Source of the DNA: Micromonospora cremea
GTDB taxonomy: Bacteria; Actinomycetota; Actinomycetes; Mycobacteriales; Micromonosporaceae
Direction: 5' to 3'
Assembly: GCF_900143515.1 (NCBI RefSeq)
Contig: NZ_FSQT01000002.1
Coordinates: 1,985,501-2,049,500, forward strand
Length of the DNA stretch: 64,000 bases
Made by a program: the position numbers and the translations under genes. Shown here one piece after another: positions 49,580-58,276 of this stretch. The notes beneath the pieces were generated by a model that had not been told where the DNA came from, ran no database searches, and saw only the letters and a program-made list of their open reading frames with translations. Within the stretch, counting starts at the first letter, position 1, and every line of letters starts with the position of its first letter.

Positions 49580-50467
49580 GTGAGCAAGCGTCGAAAGAGC
49601 CAGCGCGTCGCCGCGGACACCGCCCCCCGTCGGGACAAGGTGCGAGACATCTTCGTGCCCCGACCGTTCGAGGGGTTGGTCGACGAGCCCGAATGGATCG
49701 CGCTGCGCGAGCTGGTGCCCGCCGCGTCCGCGCCGCTGCGACTGGCGCCCACCCTTGTCGAGGAGTTCGGGGACCGGCCGGTCACGTTGGCCACGGTGCT
49801 GCCGATGGCCGCCCCGGCCATCACCAAGCCGGATGGCCGGGTGCTGATCGGTCTGCAACGACACCAGCAGTCCGGCGACGTCTCCCGGGACCTGGCCGAG
49901 GCGCTGCTCTGCGCGCTGCGGACCGAGCCGGGCGGCCAGGTGGCCGTACCGCCGCTGCCCGGCCCCGGCCCCCGGCTGCAGGACGTCCTGGTGGACGGCC
50001 CACTGGAGATCACCATGCACGACGGGTTCGAGTTCTGGCTCGACCCCGGCGCCACGGACGACCCGACCGTGCAGGCGTCGCTGGAGCGGGCGAACGCGGC
50101 CATCTACCCGACGGTGCGGCTGACCGCGGCGAAGGCCGCGTACTGGTGCCAGGTCCCGGAGAAGGCGCACGTGCGCTGGGTGCTGCCGGACGAGGAGGAC
50201 AGCGCCCTCGACGCGCTGGCCCGGCTCGGCGCGGCTGGCACACTGCCGCTCGGCGAGCAGACCCGGTTCGCCGGCATGTTCCGCGCGCACGGTCGGCTGG
50301 TGCCGGTCTGGGACCTGCCGGAGGAGACTCCGGCGGCCGACTGGGAGGACCCGGTGGCGCAGTTCGCCAAGCGGTACGCCGAGGCGCTCGCCGCCACCGA
50401 CCCGCTGGACGCCGCCGGCCGGCGGGCCCGTCAGGGGCTGCTCGGTCGCCAGCTCACCCTCCGCTGA
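49580..50467 (+). CDS. DUF5926-like protein
   Basis: 295 residues, soluble. Starts VSKRRKSQRVAADTAPRRDKVRDIFVPRPFEGLVDEPEWIALRELVPAASAPLRL; mid-region ITMHDGFEFWLDPGATDDPTVQASLERANAAIYPTVRL and C-terminal KRYAEALAATDPLDAAGRRARQGLLGRQLTLR. This fits actinobacterial DUF5926 (a SEC-C-like, core-genome family) as I recall it. No catalytic motif seen. Converges with arginine deiminase. Role unknown. Confidence 0.7.
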   Translation: MSKRRKSQRVAADTAPRRDKVRDIFVPRPFEGLVDEPEWIALRELVPAASAPLRLAPTLVEEFGDRPVTLATVLPMAAPAITKPDGRVLIGLQRHQQSGDVSRDLAEALLCALRTEPGGQVAVPPLPGPGPRLQDVLVDGPLEITMHDGFEFWLDPGATDDPTVQASLERANAAIYPTVRLTAAKAAYWCQVPEKAHVRWVLPDEEDSALDALARLGAAGTLPLGEQTRFAGMFRAHGRLVPVWDLPEETPAADWEDPVAQFAKRYAEALAATDPLDAAGRRARQGLLGRQLTLR

Positions 50468-50482
50468 GCGCGGCCGGCCCGT

Positions 50483-51700
50483 TCACCCGGCGACGGGCAG
50501 CGGGTCGCGGGTGATCGGGCAGGACATGCAGCGCGGGCCGCCCCGGCCGGAGCCCAGCTCCGAGCCGGCGATCGGGATCACCTCGATGCCGGCCCGCTCC
50601 AGCTGGGCGTTGGTCTCGGTGTTGCGCTCGTAGCCGACGCAGAGCCGGGGTGCCAGGGCGAGGGTGTTGTTGCCGTCGTCCCACTGCTCGCGTTCCGCCG
50701 TGACCGGGTCGAGCCCGGTGTCGATGACCCGGAGCTGGTCGAGGTCCATCGCGTCAGCGGCGGCCCGCAGGAAGGGCGCGGGTCCGTCCACCCGCGGGTC
50801 CTCGCCGTCCGCGCCAGCGATCACGGTGTACGCGGAGAGCGTGCTGGCGACGTTGGGATACATCAGCACGGCGTCCACGTCGACCATCGTGCAGACGGTG
50901 TCCAGGTGCATGGTGGCGCGCTCCTGGGCGATCGGCACCACCAGGATGGTGTGGGCCAGCCCGGCGGCGAAGACCTGCCGGCCGAGGCGTTCCGCACCGG
51001 CCGGGGTGGTCCGCTCACCCACCCCGACCGCGAGCACCCCGGGGGCGACCAGCAGCACGTCCCCGCCCTCCAGGTGCTCAAGGTGCGGGCTGTAGACGAA
51101 CTCGGTGCCGGCGAAGCGCGGGTGATGGCGGTAGATGGCGTCGGTGAGGGTGGTCTCCCGGCGGCGGGCCGGCATGGCCAGGCTGGTCACTCCGACCCGG
51201 TCGCCGATCCACAGCGACGAGTCGCGGGTGAAGAGCAGGTTGGGCAGCGGGTCGATGACGAAGTCGTGCCGGTCCATCAGGGTGTAGACCAGGCCGCCCG
51301 GCCGTTCCGAGCTGATCCGCAGTTCCTCGTGCGCCAGCCCGGCGATGAGCACGTCGGCCAGCGCGACCGGGTCCAGGTAGGAGAGGTGGTCGGCGACCCG
51401 GGCGCGCAGGGTGTCGCCGAGCCGGCGCGAGCGCAGCACCTGCTCGGTGAGTTCGGCCCGGGCGTCCGCGACGGCCAGCGTCTCGGCCAGCAGGGTGGCC
51501 AGGTAGAGCACCTCGACGCCGCGCTCGCGCAGCGCGGCGGCGAACGCGTCGTGTTCCTCCTGGGCGCGGCCGACCCAGGGGATCGCGTCGAACAGGAGTG
51601 AGTCGTTGTTGCGGGGGGTGAGCCGGGCCAGTTCCGGGCCGGGCCGGTGCAGCAGTACGGTGCCGAGCCGGCCGACTTCGCTGTCGACGTAGTGGGTCAC
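50483..51700 (-). CDS. arcA: Arginine deiminase
   Basis: 405 residues, normal ADI length. Blocks: [98 protein letters not shown] and catalytic-Cys region [15 protein letters not shown]. Hydrolyses L-arginine to citrulline and ammonia. No arcB/arcC beside it, so it may serve nitrogen or pH homeostasis rather than fermentation. GTG 51700 is chosen because TACGCT lies 6 nt upstream and no ribosome-binding site exists; ATG 51766 would add 22 unrelated residues. Confidence 0.93.
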   Translation of the reverse strand: MTHYVDSEVGRLGTVLLHRPGPELARLTPRNNDSLLFDAIPWVGRAQEEHDAFAAALRERGVEVLYLATLLAETLAVADARAELTEQVLRSRRLGDTLRARVADHLSYLDPVALADVLIAGLAHEELRISSERPGGLVYTLMDRHDFVIDPLPNLLFTRDSSLWIGDRVGVTSLAMPARRRETTLTDAIYRHHPRFAGTEFVYSPHLEHLEGGDVLLVAPGVLAVGVGERTTPAGAERLGRQVFAAGLAHTILVVPIAQERATMHLDTVCTMVDVDAVLMYPNVASTLSAYTVIAGADGEDPRVDGPAPFLRAAADAMDLDQLRVIDTGLDPVTAEREQWDDGNNTLALAPRLCVGYERNTETNAQLERAGIEVIPIAGSELGSGRGGPRCMSCPITRDPLPVAG

Positions 51701-51706
51701 CCTCGC

Positions 51707-51712
51707 AGCGTA
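51707..51712 (-). promoter_or_regulatory. -10 box (TACGCT) of the arginine deiminase promoter
   Basis: Minus-strand TACGCT lies 6 nt before GTG 51700, indicating a leaderless arcA mRNA. Confidence 0.5.
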
Positions 51713-51742
51713 GGGCAGGGTTTGGCGGCATCCGAGAAAAGA

Positions 51743-51773
51743 ACTGTGGATGAATATGGCATTCATCCACAGT
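51743..51773. promoter_or_regulatory. Perfect 13-bp-arm palindrome upstream of arcA (ARG-box-like)
   Basis: ACTGTGGATGAAT (51743-51755) and ATTCATCCACAGT (51761-51773) are exact reverse complements with a 5-nt centre. TGAAT-n5-ATTCA resembles the ArgR box (TGAAT-n4-ATTCA) but has one extra base. Centre about 58 nt from the arcA start. The NERD-like gene diverges 91 nt away. Confidence 0.6.
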
Positions 51774-51863
51774 CACTCCGGCGTTCCGGCTTGCCGAACA
51801 CGGGGAGTGTCAACGTAGGGTAGTGGGGACATAACTTCGAGGGACCTTTTGCCGGAGGTCGCG

Positions 51864-52604
51864 ATGACTGTCTTTCCCGCACGACGAGCCGTACCGCCCG
51901 CCCGGGCACTGCCGCCCGTCGCGGTGCCCCATCCCCGCGTCGAGTCGCCGGGTGCTCTCGCACCCGTCCGTCCGACACCGCTCGAATGGGCCCGCCGTCG
52001 TCGGGCCGAGCGGGGCGCCCGGAGGCTGGAGGCGGCCGGAGCACGGGCCCTGGGCCAGCTCGACCATCTCGGGCCTGCCTGGCACGTCATCGAGTGGCCC
52101 CGCACCGACGTGGCCGACGTCCTGCTCGACCGTGGCCAGGACGAGCGCGCCGGGTTCCTCGCCATCGGGCCGAGCGGCCTGTTCGCGGTGACCATCGCCG
52201 ACCACGGCCGGGCCCGCGTGCTCGTCGCGGGGGACGTCGTGCAGATCAACGGCAAGCGACCGCCGTACGTGGCGGAGGCCCGCCGGGACGCCAAGCGGGC
52301 CAGCAAGGCCCTCTCCGCCGCGGTGCAGCTGCCCGTGCCGGTGACGCCGGTGCTGACCTTCGTCGGCTCCGGCGTGATCAGCGTCTACGGCCTGCCGAAG
52401 GACTGTCTGATGGCCACGCACCGGGAGCTGGACCGGCTCCTCGTGGCCGGCGGCAGCCGGATCAGCCCCGCCACGGCCGAGAAGCTGTCCCGGGTCGCGC
52501 AGCACCCCGGCACCTGGCTGAACGGCACCTACCGTCCAACCGCCGACTACCGGTGGTATGACGAGGGCCGAACGGCCGCTGACAAGCCGGCCAACCGCCG
52601 GTAA
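51864..52604 (+). CDS. Nuclease-related (NERD)-like domain protein
   Basis: 246 residues. Residues about 45-160 resemble the NERD fold: EWARRRRAERGARRLEAAGARALGQLDHLGPAWHVIEWPRTDVADVLLDRG, FLAIGPSGLFAVTIADHG, RVLVAGDVVQINGKRPPYVAEARRDAKRASKAL. The family is predicted nuclease-like and DNA-associated, but here the canonical catalytic E-x-K is not clear. ATG 51864 has GGAGG 5 nt upstream. Role unknown. Confidence 0.6.
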   Translation: MTVFPARRAVPPARALPPVAVPHPRVESPGALAPVRPTPLEWARRRRAERGARRLEAAGARALGQLDHLGPAWHVIEWPRTDVADVLLDRGQDERAGFLAIGPSGLFAVTIADHGRARVLVAGDVVQINGKRPPYVAEARRDAKRASKALSAAVQLPVPVTPVLTFVGSGVISVYGLPKDCLMATHRELDRLLVAGGSRISPATAEKLSRVAQHPGTWLNGTYRPTADYRWYDEGRTAADKPANRR

Positions 52605-52764
52605 CGTCACCGGCGACGCCACGCGGCTCCGGTCCCCCGTCCAATCCACCGGCTCCCGCGCCGTCGCTGGCCGCCCCGGCTCAGGCAGTGCGGCCCGGTG
52701 CGCTCGGTGGTTCCGTCGGCGACCCGCTAGCGTGGACAGTCCGTCGGTGTACATAGGAGGCTCG

Positions 52765-53223
52765 GTGGCCCACGTCGAACTCTCGCTCTCGGAAGTGTTC
52801 GTGCCGACGGCGCGGGCCTCGACAGAGCCGGAGTCCGACAACTTCGGCCAGTGGTCCTCGACGGTCAGCCGGGCCGATGAGCCGTGCCTGCTGATCGACG
52901 CCGAAACCCGGGTGATTGCGATTTCCACGGCCGGCTGCGAGCTGCTCTGCCTGGGCGAGCCGGACGATCTGATCGGGCGGCCGCTGCTCGATGGCGGGCT
53001 GCGCCTGCTCGACTTCACCGCCAACCGGGGCGAGCTGACCGAGGCCGAGATCGACAAGATCCCGCCCCTGCTGGCGCTCTCGTCCGGCCGGCTCGCCCGC
53101 GGTCTGCTCCGGGTGCAGGCGGCCTCGGCGGACAGCTCCGACGCGACCGTCGACGCGATCTCCACCCCGGTGCTCGCCGACGGCGCCGTAGCCGGCTCGC
53201 TCACCTTTTTCTCCGAGGTCTGA
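52765..53223 (+). CDS. Small PAS-domain protein
   Basis: 152 residues from GTG 52765 (AGGAGG 4 nt upstream). Residues about 40-150: VSRADEPCLLIDAETRVIAISTAGCELLCLGEPDDLIGRPLLDGGLRLLDFTANRGEL ... LLRVQAASADSSDATVDAISTPVLADGAVAGSLTFFSEV, a single PAS fold with no output domain. It probably binds a small ligand or partner protein. Unknown partner. A longer frame from 52558 runs over the previous gene and is unlikely. Confidence 0.65.
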   Translation: MAHVELSLSEVFVPTARASTEPESDNFGQWSSTVSRADEPCLLIDAETRVIAISTAGCELLCLGEPDDLIGRPLLDGGLRLLDFTANRGELTEAEIDKIPPLLALSSGRLARGLLRVQAASADSSDATVDAISTPVLADGAVAGSLTFFSEV

Positions 53224-53286
53224 CCTGCGACGGAGTGTGTCGTTCGCCGCACGCGGCGATGCTGGGACGGGTCGGCACCGAGGCCG

Positions 53287-53292
53287 TAAGGT
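53287..53292 (+). promoter_or_regulatory. -10 box (TAAGGT) of a leaderless promoter
   Basis: TAAGGT lies 6 nt before ATG 53299 of the ACT-domain gene. Confidence 0.5.
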
Positions 53293-53298
53293 GCCCTC

Positions 53299-53688
53299 AT
53301 GCTCGATATCGCTCTGCTGCCAGGGGAGTACGCCGTGTGCCGGTTGGCCGCCGGCTCCACCCTGCCGCACGCGTTGTCGAGCGGGCTGGGCCACGCCGAC
53401 GTGGTCACCGTGAGCTGGACCGCCGACGGGATCTCGGTGATCTGCCCGACCGAGCGGGCCCCCGCGCAGGCCGTCGTGGAGACCGTCTGGCGCTGCCTGC
53501 GGGTCGCCAGCCCGGTGGACGTGCCCGGCACCAACACCCTGGCCGCGCTTGTCGACCCGCTCGCGGAGGCCCGGGTCAGCGTGGTCACGTTCTCCACCTT
53601 CGATACCGACTACCTGCTGGTGCCGGCCGTGCGGTTGACCGAGGGCACGGCCGCGCTGGAGCGTGCCGGGCACCGCATCCTCGGCTGA
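53299..53688 (+). CDS. ACT-domain (CASTOR-like) protein
   Basis: 129 residues with two short ACT-like modules: MLDIALLPGEYAVCRLAAGST, GLGHADVVTVSWTADGISVICPTERAP, and SPVDVPGTNTLAALVDPLAEARVSVVTFSTFDTDYLLVPAVRLTEGTAALERAGHRI. This is the CASTOR/ACT family pattern, probably binding an amino acid. Separate from the ACT domain of prephenate dehydratase nearby. Leaderless promoter. Confidence 0.8.
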   Translation: MLDIALLPGEYAVCRLAAGSTLPHALSSGLGHADVVTVSWTADGISVICPTERAPAQAVVETVWRCLRVASPVDVPGTNTLAALVDPLAEARVSVVTFSTFDTDYLLVPAVRLTEGTAALERAGHRILG

Positions 53689-53773
53689 GCTTCACCCGGC
53701 CGGCCGCTCCCCCTACGATGGGCTCGGCCACCCCGGCCACGACGACGTTCTCCGATGTCCCGAGGATCGGCCC

Positions 53774-54409
53774 GTGCCGTTCACCCCGCCCCGCCGCGCG
53801 TCCACCCCACCGCGGGCGACGACCCACGCCCTACCGGCGACCCCCGATCCGGCGGCTGTCCGCGACCCGGTGGCGAGCCGCGCGCTACCCACGACCCGGG
53901 TCCTGCGGGCGGCGATCGCGCTGCTCGCCATCGGGGTGCTGACGGGCTGCGGCGCCCCACCCGGGTTGCGGCAGCCGTCCGACGCGCCGACCGGAACCGG
54001 AGCCCCGACGACACCCGGCCCGACCGGCACCCCCAGCGCCGCGCCCGTCACCCCGCCGGTCGGCACCGCGACGGCCACCCCGGACGCCGGACTGGTCGCG
54101 ACGGCCTGCCGGAACGGGCCGACCGGGCAGCGGGTGGTGCAACTGCTGCGCGGTCGGGCCGGCGTGCTTCCGGACAGCGTCCGCGTCCGGGTCCGCACCG
54201 GGCCACTCTGCGCCGCCGACTGGCAGTTCACCGTGCTGGAGGTGACCGGGCACGAGGAACTCCAGGTCGTCACCCGGGGTCGGGCCGCCGCGCCGGTGCT
54301 GGTCACCGCCGGCACCGACGTGTGCACCATCGAGGTACGGGCCGCCGGTCCGGTTGGGATCCGGGCGCTCGCCTGCGACGCCGGGCCGGTCGTCGGGCCG
54401 GGTGCGTAG
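53774..54409 (+). CDS. Putative lipoprotein
   Basis: 211 residues. A Pro/Arg-rich N-terminus of about 40 residues precedes a hydrophobic stretch and lipobox VLTGC (Cys about 59), then a Thr/Pro/Gly-rich linker (about 68-105) and a C-terminal beta-rich domain with three Cys. A lipoprotein signal with such a long n-region is unusual; GTG 53870 would give a normal signal but has no ribosome-binding site, whereas 53774 has GAGG 8 nt upstream. Probably exported; function unknown. Confidence 0.55.
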   Translation: MPFTPPRRASTPPRATTHALPATPDPAAVRDPVASRALPTTRVLRAAIALLAIGVLTGCGAPPGLRQPSDAPTGTGAPTTPGPTGTPSAAPVTPPVGTATATPDAGLVATACRNGPTGQRVVQLLRGRAGVLPDSVRVRVRTGPLCAADWQFTVLEVTGHEELQVVTRGRAAAPVLVTAGTDVCTIEVRAAGPVGIRALACDAGPVVGPGA

Positions 54410-54412
54410 GCT
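54407..54412 (+). promoter_or_regulatory. -10 box (TAGGCT) of the pheA promoter
   Basis: TAGGCT lies 7 nt before ATG 54420; it overlaps the stop codon of the lipoprotein gene. Confidence 0.5.
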
Positions 54413-54419
54413 GGTCGGC

Positions 54420-55376
54420 ATGCCAGGAACACCGCCGACGCGCTTCGTTTACCTCGGCCCGGAGGGCACCTTCGCCGAGCAGGCGCTGCGCACCGTCCCC
54501 GCCGCCGAGCGCGGCAACCGTACGCCCGCCCGCAGCGTCGGCGAGGCGCTGGACAGCGTTCGGGCCGGGGACGCCGACGCCGCGCTGGTGCCGCTGGAAA
54601 ACTCGATCGGCGGCGCGGTCGGTGTCACCCTCGACGAGATGGCCGAGGGCGAGCCGCTGGTGATCACCCGGGAGGTGATCCTGCCGGTGGAGTTCGTGCT
54701 CGGTGCCCGGCCGGGCACCCCCCTGACCTCGGTCCGCACCGTGGCGGCCCACCCGCAGGCGTCCACCCAGTGCCGGGGCTGGCTGCGCGACCACCTGCCC
54801 GACGCGGTGGTGGTCGACGTGCTCTCCAACGGTGCGGCCGCCGCCGGCGCCGGGGCGGGCGAGTACGACGCCGCGATCTGCGCGCCGATCGGCGCGGCCC
54901 GACACCGCCTCGCGGTGCTCGCCGACAAGATCGCCGACCATCCCGACGCGGTGACCCGGTTCGCGCTCGTCTCCCGTCCCGGGCCGCCCCCGCCGCCGAC
55001 CGGCGACGACCTCACCTCACTCGCGGTCTACATCGCCCACGACCGGGTCGGCGCGCTGTTGTCGGTGCTGATGGAGCTGGCCGTGCGGGGAGTCAACCTG
55101 ACCCGGATCGAGTCCCGCCCGACCGGCGAGGCGCTGGGCCGGTACGTCTTCTTCCTGGACTGCACGGGGCACGTGGCCGACGTGCGGCTCGGCGAGGCGT
55201 TGCAGGGCCTACGTCGGGTCTGCGCCGACGTCCGCTTCCTGGGCTCGTACCCCCGGCACCGTTGGGCCGAGGCGGCGGGCGAACGGCCGGTGCCGGCGCC
55301 GGCCGGCCTCTCCGACGTCGACTACGCCGACGCGGCGGCCTGGCTGGCCCGGCTGCGCAGCGGCGAATTGAGCTGA
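54420..55376 (+). CDS. pheA: Prephenate dehydratase
   Basis: 318 residues. The catalytic PDT domain (about 8-190) starts FVYLGPEGTFAEQAL and has VPLENSIGGAVG, the substrate-contacting T-R-F in DAVTRFALVSR; the C-terminal ACT domain (about 205-290) has GALLSVLMELAVRGVNLTRIESRPTGEALGRYVFFLDCTGH, with the ESRP motif for phenylalanine feedback binding. Converts prephenate to phenylpyruvate. Monofunctional, without chorismate mutase, as in actinobacteria. The Phe branch is probably feedback-inhibited. Confidence 0.95.
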   Translation: MPGTPPTRFVYLGPEGTFAEQALRTVPAAERGNRTPARSVGEALDSVRAGDADAALVPLENSIGGAVGVTLDEMAEGEPLVITREVILPVEFVLGARPGTPLTSVRTVAAHPQASTQCRGWLRDHLPDAVVVDVLSNGAAAAGAGAGEYDAAICAPIGAARHRLAVLADKIADHPDAVTRFALVSRPGPPPPPTGDDLTSLAVYIAHDRVGALLSVLMELAVRGVNLTRIESRPTGEALGRYVFFLDCTGHVADVRLGEALQGLRRVCADVRFLGSYPRHRWAEAAGERPVPAPAGLSDVDYADAAAWLARLRSGELS

Positions 55377-55431
55377 CCGGACGGCGCCGGCGCACCCGGG
55401 ACCGGGAGCGCCGGCACCTCGTGGTCAGCTC
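55370..55431. terminator. Nested inverted repeat spanning both stop codons (pheA and AIM24-like)
   Basis: GAGCTGACC (55370-55378) and GGTCAGCTC (55423-55431) are exact reverse complements and contain the stop codons of both convergent genes; GCCGGCGC (55386-55393) and GCGCCGGC (55408-55415) form the inner stem. Confidence 0.6.
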
Positions 55432-56147
55432 AGCAGACCGCCGAGCAGGCCACCCTCCTGCTGCTGCGTGCCGCTACCCATGATCGGCGGCTCCTCGGAA
55501 GGCTGTACGACCACGAAGCCCTGGCCGGCGAAGCTCATCGTGAAGGACTCGCCGGTGCGACGGCCGAGGAGCGTGCCGAGGCCGAGCTGCTCGGCCCGGT
55601 GGTAGCCGGTCTGGAGGTTGGCCGACCAGCAGACCGCGGCCTGTGGGTCGACGTACGTCGGGGCGTCCACGTTCAGCACCACCGGCGTGCCCCTGGTGGT
55701 GATGGCGATCCGGCCGTAGCCGGTGAACACGCAGTTGAACAGGCCGGACGACGAAGCCATCCCGGCGCCGCCGACCATCCTGATGTCGTACTGGAGGGTG
55801 GAGTCGAAGGCGAGCACGCTGGAGCCGTTGATGGAGAGCGAGTCGCCCGGCTCCAGGTCGATGATGTGCACGTCCTTGGCCAGCTCGGCGAGGAAGACGT
55901 CCCCCTGGCCGGAGACCTTCATGAGCGGGACGCCCTCGCCGGTGAGCTTCTGCTTGAGGAACTTGCCGAGCCCGCCCGAGCCAAGCGCCTGGAACTGCAC
56001 CTGCCCCTGGTAGGCGACCATCGACCCGACCCGGGCCATCGCCTCGCCGTTGAGCTCGATCTTCAACATCTTGGAGTTCTGCAGCCGCATGCCGGGCTGT
56101 GCGGACTCCTTCTCCAGATTCTCCGCGGAGAACAGCTCGCTGCGCAT
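55425..56147 (-). CDS. AIM24 family protein
   Basis: 240 residues from ATG 56147 (AGGAGG 8 nt upstream). AIM24/TerD-like beta-sandwich with EAMARVGSMVAYQGQVQFQ, GQGDVFLAELAKDVHIIDLEPGDSLSINGSSVLAFDSTLQYDIR, GYGRIAITTRGTPVVLNVDAPTYVDPQAAVCWSANLQT; C-terminal Gly-rich GSGTQQQEGGLLGGLL. The family includes a mitochondrial biogenesis factor in yeast; bacterial function is unknown. Soluble, no signal. Confidence 0.85.
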   Translation of the reverse strand: MRSELFSAENLEKESAQPGMRLQNSKMLKIELNGEAMARVGSMVAYQGQVQFQALGSGGLGKFLKQKLTGEGVPLMKVSGQGDVFLAELAKDVHIIDLEPGDSLSINGSSVLAFDSTLQYDIRMVGGAGMASSSGLFNCVFTGYGRIAITTRGTPVVLNVDAPTYVDPQAAVCWSANLQTGYHRAEQLGLGTLLGRRTGESFTMSFAGQGFVVVQPSEEPPIMGSGTQQQEGGLLGGLLS

Positions 56148-56261
56148 GAAAGGTGCCTCCTGAAAAGGTCGCGGTCGCTGCACCGACGGTAGGCGACCAG
56201 GGCAACCACGGGCCATCAGCCGAGTGGCGCGGCGGGTCGGGCGGGTGGCGACCGGCGGGGC

Positions 56262-56624
56262 TCAGCCCCAGCCCAGCGCGTGCAGACGCGCGTCGTCGAT
56301 GCCGAAGTGGTGGGCGATCTCGTGCACCACGGTCACCGCCACCTCGTCGACGACGTCCTCGTCGTTGTCGCAGATCCGCAGGATCGGGCGGCGGTAGATG
56401 AGGATCCGGTCCGGCAGAACGCCCGAGTAGTCCCAGCCCCGGTCGGTGAGCGCGTGCCCCTCGTATAGGCCCAGCAGGTCGGGCTCGCCCGGCGGGGGGT
56501 CGTCCTCGACCAGGATCACCACGTTGCTCATCAGGCCGAGCAGTTCCTCGGGCACCTCGTCGAGGGCGTCGCCGACCAGCTCCTCGAAGCGTTCGCGAGT
56601 CATCTCCACCGGCACCCCACCCAT
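56262..56624 (-). CDS. Zinc metallopeptidase family protein (DUF1025/PF06262-type)
   Basis: 120 residues, with the zinc motif HExxHxxGxxD as HEIAHHFGIDD in VTVVHEIAHHFGIDDARLHALGW, and LIYRRPILRIC, DNDEDVVDEVAVTVVHE. A short cytoplasmic, minigluzincin-like metallopeptidase; upstream the gene encodes VILVEDDPPPGEPDLLGLYEGHAL. Substrates are not known. Start ATG 56624 is used; internal ATG near MTRERFEELV is an alternative. Confidence 0.85.
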   Translation of the reverse strand: MGGVPVEMTRERFEELVGDALDEVPEELLGLMSNVVILVEDDPPPGEPDLLGLYEGHALTDRGWDYSGVLPDRILIYRRPILRICDNDEDVVDEVAVTVVHEIAHHFGIDDARLHALGWG

Positions 56625-56678
56625 TCTGCCCGACCCCGTGCCGGCCGACGGGTCACGATGAGCGGCCCTGGCGGGATC

Positions 56679-56740
56679 CGCGCGTTCACGGAGAGAGCGG
56701 CCGCCCGGGAGCGGGCGGAGACCCTGTCCGTGAACGTGCG
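56679..56740 (-). terminator. Large hairpin downstream of the OsmC gene
   Basis: 14-bp arms (56679-56692 and 56727-56740) pair with one mismatch, around an inner perfect CCGCCCG/CGGGCGG stem (56701-56707/56712-56718) with a GGGA loop. It lies 18 nt past the OsmC stop and upstream of the metallopeptidase gene. Confidence 0.6.
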
Positions 56741-56758
56741 GCGTGCGGGTCGGTCGGC

Positions 56759-57190
56759 TCAGGAGGCCAGGCGGGCGGTGAGGGTGATCTCGGCGCCCGG
56801 CGACAGCAGACGGGAGATCGGGCAGTTGGCCTTGGCGGCCTCGGCGAGCTTCTGGAACTCCGCGTCGTCGATGCCCGGCACCTGGCCGACGGTCTCCAGG
56901 TCGATCCGGGTCACGGTCATCCCGGTGTCGGTCTTGTCCAGGTGGACCTTGGCGGTGGTCTCGACCGAGGTGGGCGTCGAGCCGGCGTCGGCGAGAGCCT
57001 TCGAGAACGCCATCGAGAAGCAGGCGGAGTGCGCGGCGGCGATCAGCTCCTCGGGGTTGGTGCCCTCGCCCTCTTCGAAGCGCGACTTGAAGGAGTATTT
57101 GCCCGACAGGCCGCCCTTACCGGTGCGGACGGTGCCCGACCCCTCGGTGAGATTGCCCTGCCATTGTGCGGAAGCGGTACGGATAGGCAT
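56759..57190 (-). CDS. OsmC/Ohr-family organic hydroperoxide reductase-like protein
   Basis: 143 residues from ATG 57190. Pattern: NLTEGSGTVRTGKGGLSGKYSFKSRFEEGEGTNPEELIAAAHSACFSMAFSKALADAG, with the two redox Cys (AAHSACFSM and KANCPISRLL). OsmC proteins reduce organic peroxides with a Cys pair. TAGCGT 7 nt upstream indicates a leaderless mRNA; the longer frame adds 31 unlikely residues. Confidence 0.92.
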   Translation of the reverse strand: MPIRTASAQWQGNLTEGSGTVRTGKGGLSGKYSFKSRFEEGEGTNPEELIAAAHSACFSMAFSKALADAGSTPTSVETTAKVHLDKTDTGMTVTRIDLETVGQVPGIDDAEFQKLAEAAKANCPISRLLSPGAEITLTARLAS

Positions 57191-57197
57191 GACCAGA

Positions 57198-57203
57198 ACG
57201 CTA
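57198..57203 (-). promoter_or_regulatory. -10 box (TAGCGT) of a leaderless promoter
   Basis: Minus-strand TAGCGT lies 7 nt before ATG 57190 of the OsmC gene. Confidence 0.5.
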
Positions 57204-57321
57204 GCGGAAAGGCGGCCGGCGAGCGACCGGCCTGCGCCCATGCCCGCCCTGCGATTCCGGTCACCACCCGCCGGCTGTGCCATGATTCGACGCAGGCCCG
57301 TGACCGGCGGAAGGATGGCCG

Positions 57322-58065
57322 ATGTCCGAGGAGCTGCCGATCCCCCGGCAAGGCGACCGGTCGGATGCCCCGGCCGTGTTGGAGTGGGGTGCCGACGATC
57401 CGAGCCGGCCGCGCCGGTTCGGCCGATCCCTGGCCGGTTTCACCCGCGACCCCCGGGTGCCTCTGCTGCTCGCCGGGCTCGGCGCGGTGGCCGGGGTCGC
57501 CTCGCTGGTCGGGGAGTGGCTCGTGATGACCCTGCCGAACAGCGGCCCGGAGGGAAACACGACGATCGAGGTGCCCGTCGGGATTTCCGAGGTTGGCGGC
57601 CTGGGCGTCGGTTACCTGGTCGGGCTGCTCGGCCTGGTCTGCGCCGTCGCGCTGGCGTTGCGGGGCACGGCGGCCGTCCGGCCGAACGCCCGGGTGGCCG
57701 GGCTCACCCTCACCGGTGCACTGCTGGCGCTGCTGGCCGCTGCCACGGGCACGCTCGACGACCCCGGTCAGCGCAGCGTCTACTTCTCCCCGCAGGACGG
57801 TTTCGAGGTCGAGTACGGTCGCGGCCTGGTGATGGCGTTCGTCGCCTGCGTGCTGCTCGGTCTCGCGCTGCGGCTGGCAGCGGCCGCTCCGATCGGCGCA
57901 CCGGCCGGGCCGATGGAGGACGACCGGGCCGGGGACGATGCGGCGGGATGGGGCTGGCGCCGCCGTCGGGACCGCGATCCCGTCGACGAGGACGACCTGC
58001 CCGCGCCGGCCGACCTGACCGTCGCCCCGGCCGTCCCGTTCGCCCGCCCCGAACCCCCGGCCTGA
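57322..58065 (+). CDS. Four-TM membrane protein of unknown function
   Basis: 247 residues. N-terminal cytoplasmic part (about 1-45: MSEELPIPRQGDRSDAPAVLEWGADDPSRPRR), four TM helices (about 48-70, 94-112, 120-140, 170-192) and a charged C-terminal tail (about 195-247: EDDRAGDDAAGWGWRRRRDRDPVDEDDLP). Between TM1 and TM2 is a short external loop (MTLPNSGPEGNTTIEVPVGISEVGG). No family recognised. ATG 57322 follows GGAAGG. Divergent from the OsmC gene. Confidence 0.6.
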   Translation: MSEELPIPRQGDRSDAPAVLEWGADDPSRPRRFGRSLAGFTRDPRVPLLLAGLGAVAGVASLVGEWLVMTLPNSGPEGNTTIEVPVGISEVGGLGVGYLVGLLGLVCAVALALRGTAAVRPNARVAGLTLTGALLALLAAATGTLDDPGQRSVYFSPQDGFEVEYGRGLVMAFVACVLLGLALRLAAAAPIGAPAGPMEDDRAGDDAAGWGWRRRRDRDPVDEDDLPAPADLTVAPAVPFARPEPPA

Positions 58066-58276
58066 GCCGCGCCGGAGGCGCGATCGGGTGCTCTGCTCGC
58101 ACCGTCTGACCTGCGATCCATGGACACCGGCAGGGCCCCGCGCGTTGGCGTCCGATTCGCCGGGAAGCCATGGTTGGGACCTGTTCCGCGAGGTACGGTT
58201 GCTGCCCGCCGTCACGCCGGGTCTCGGCCCCAGTACCGCATGGCAGGCTGCGACGGCGGCGGGCGAAGGAGGAACG

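Noticed and set aside
51766..51837. ATG 51766 as the arginine deiminase start
   Set aside because: Would put the start inside the 13-bp-arm palindrome and add 22 residues with no similarity to the family; the leaderless GTG 51700 fits better.
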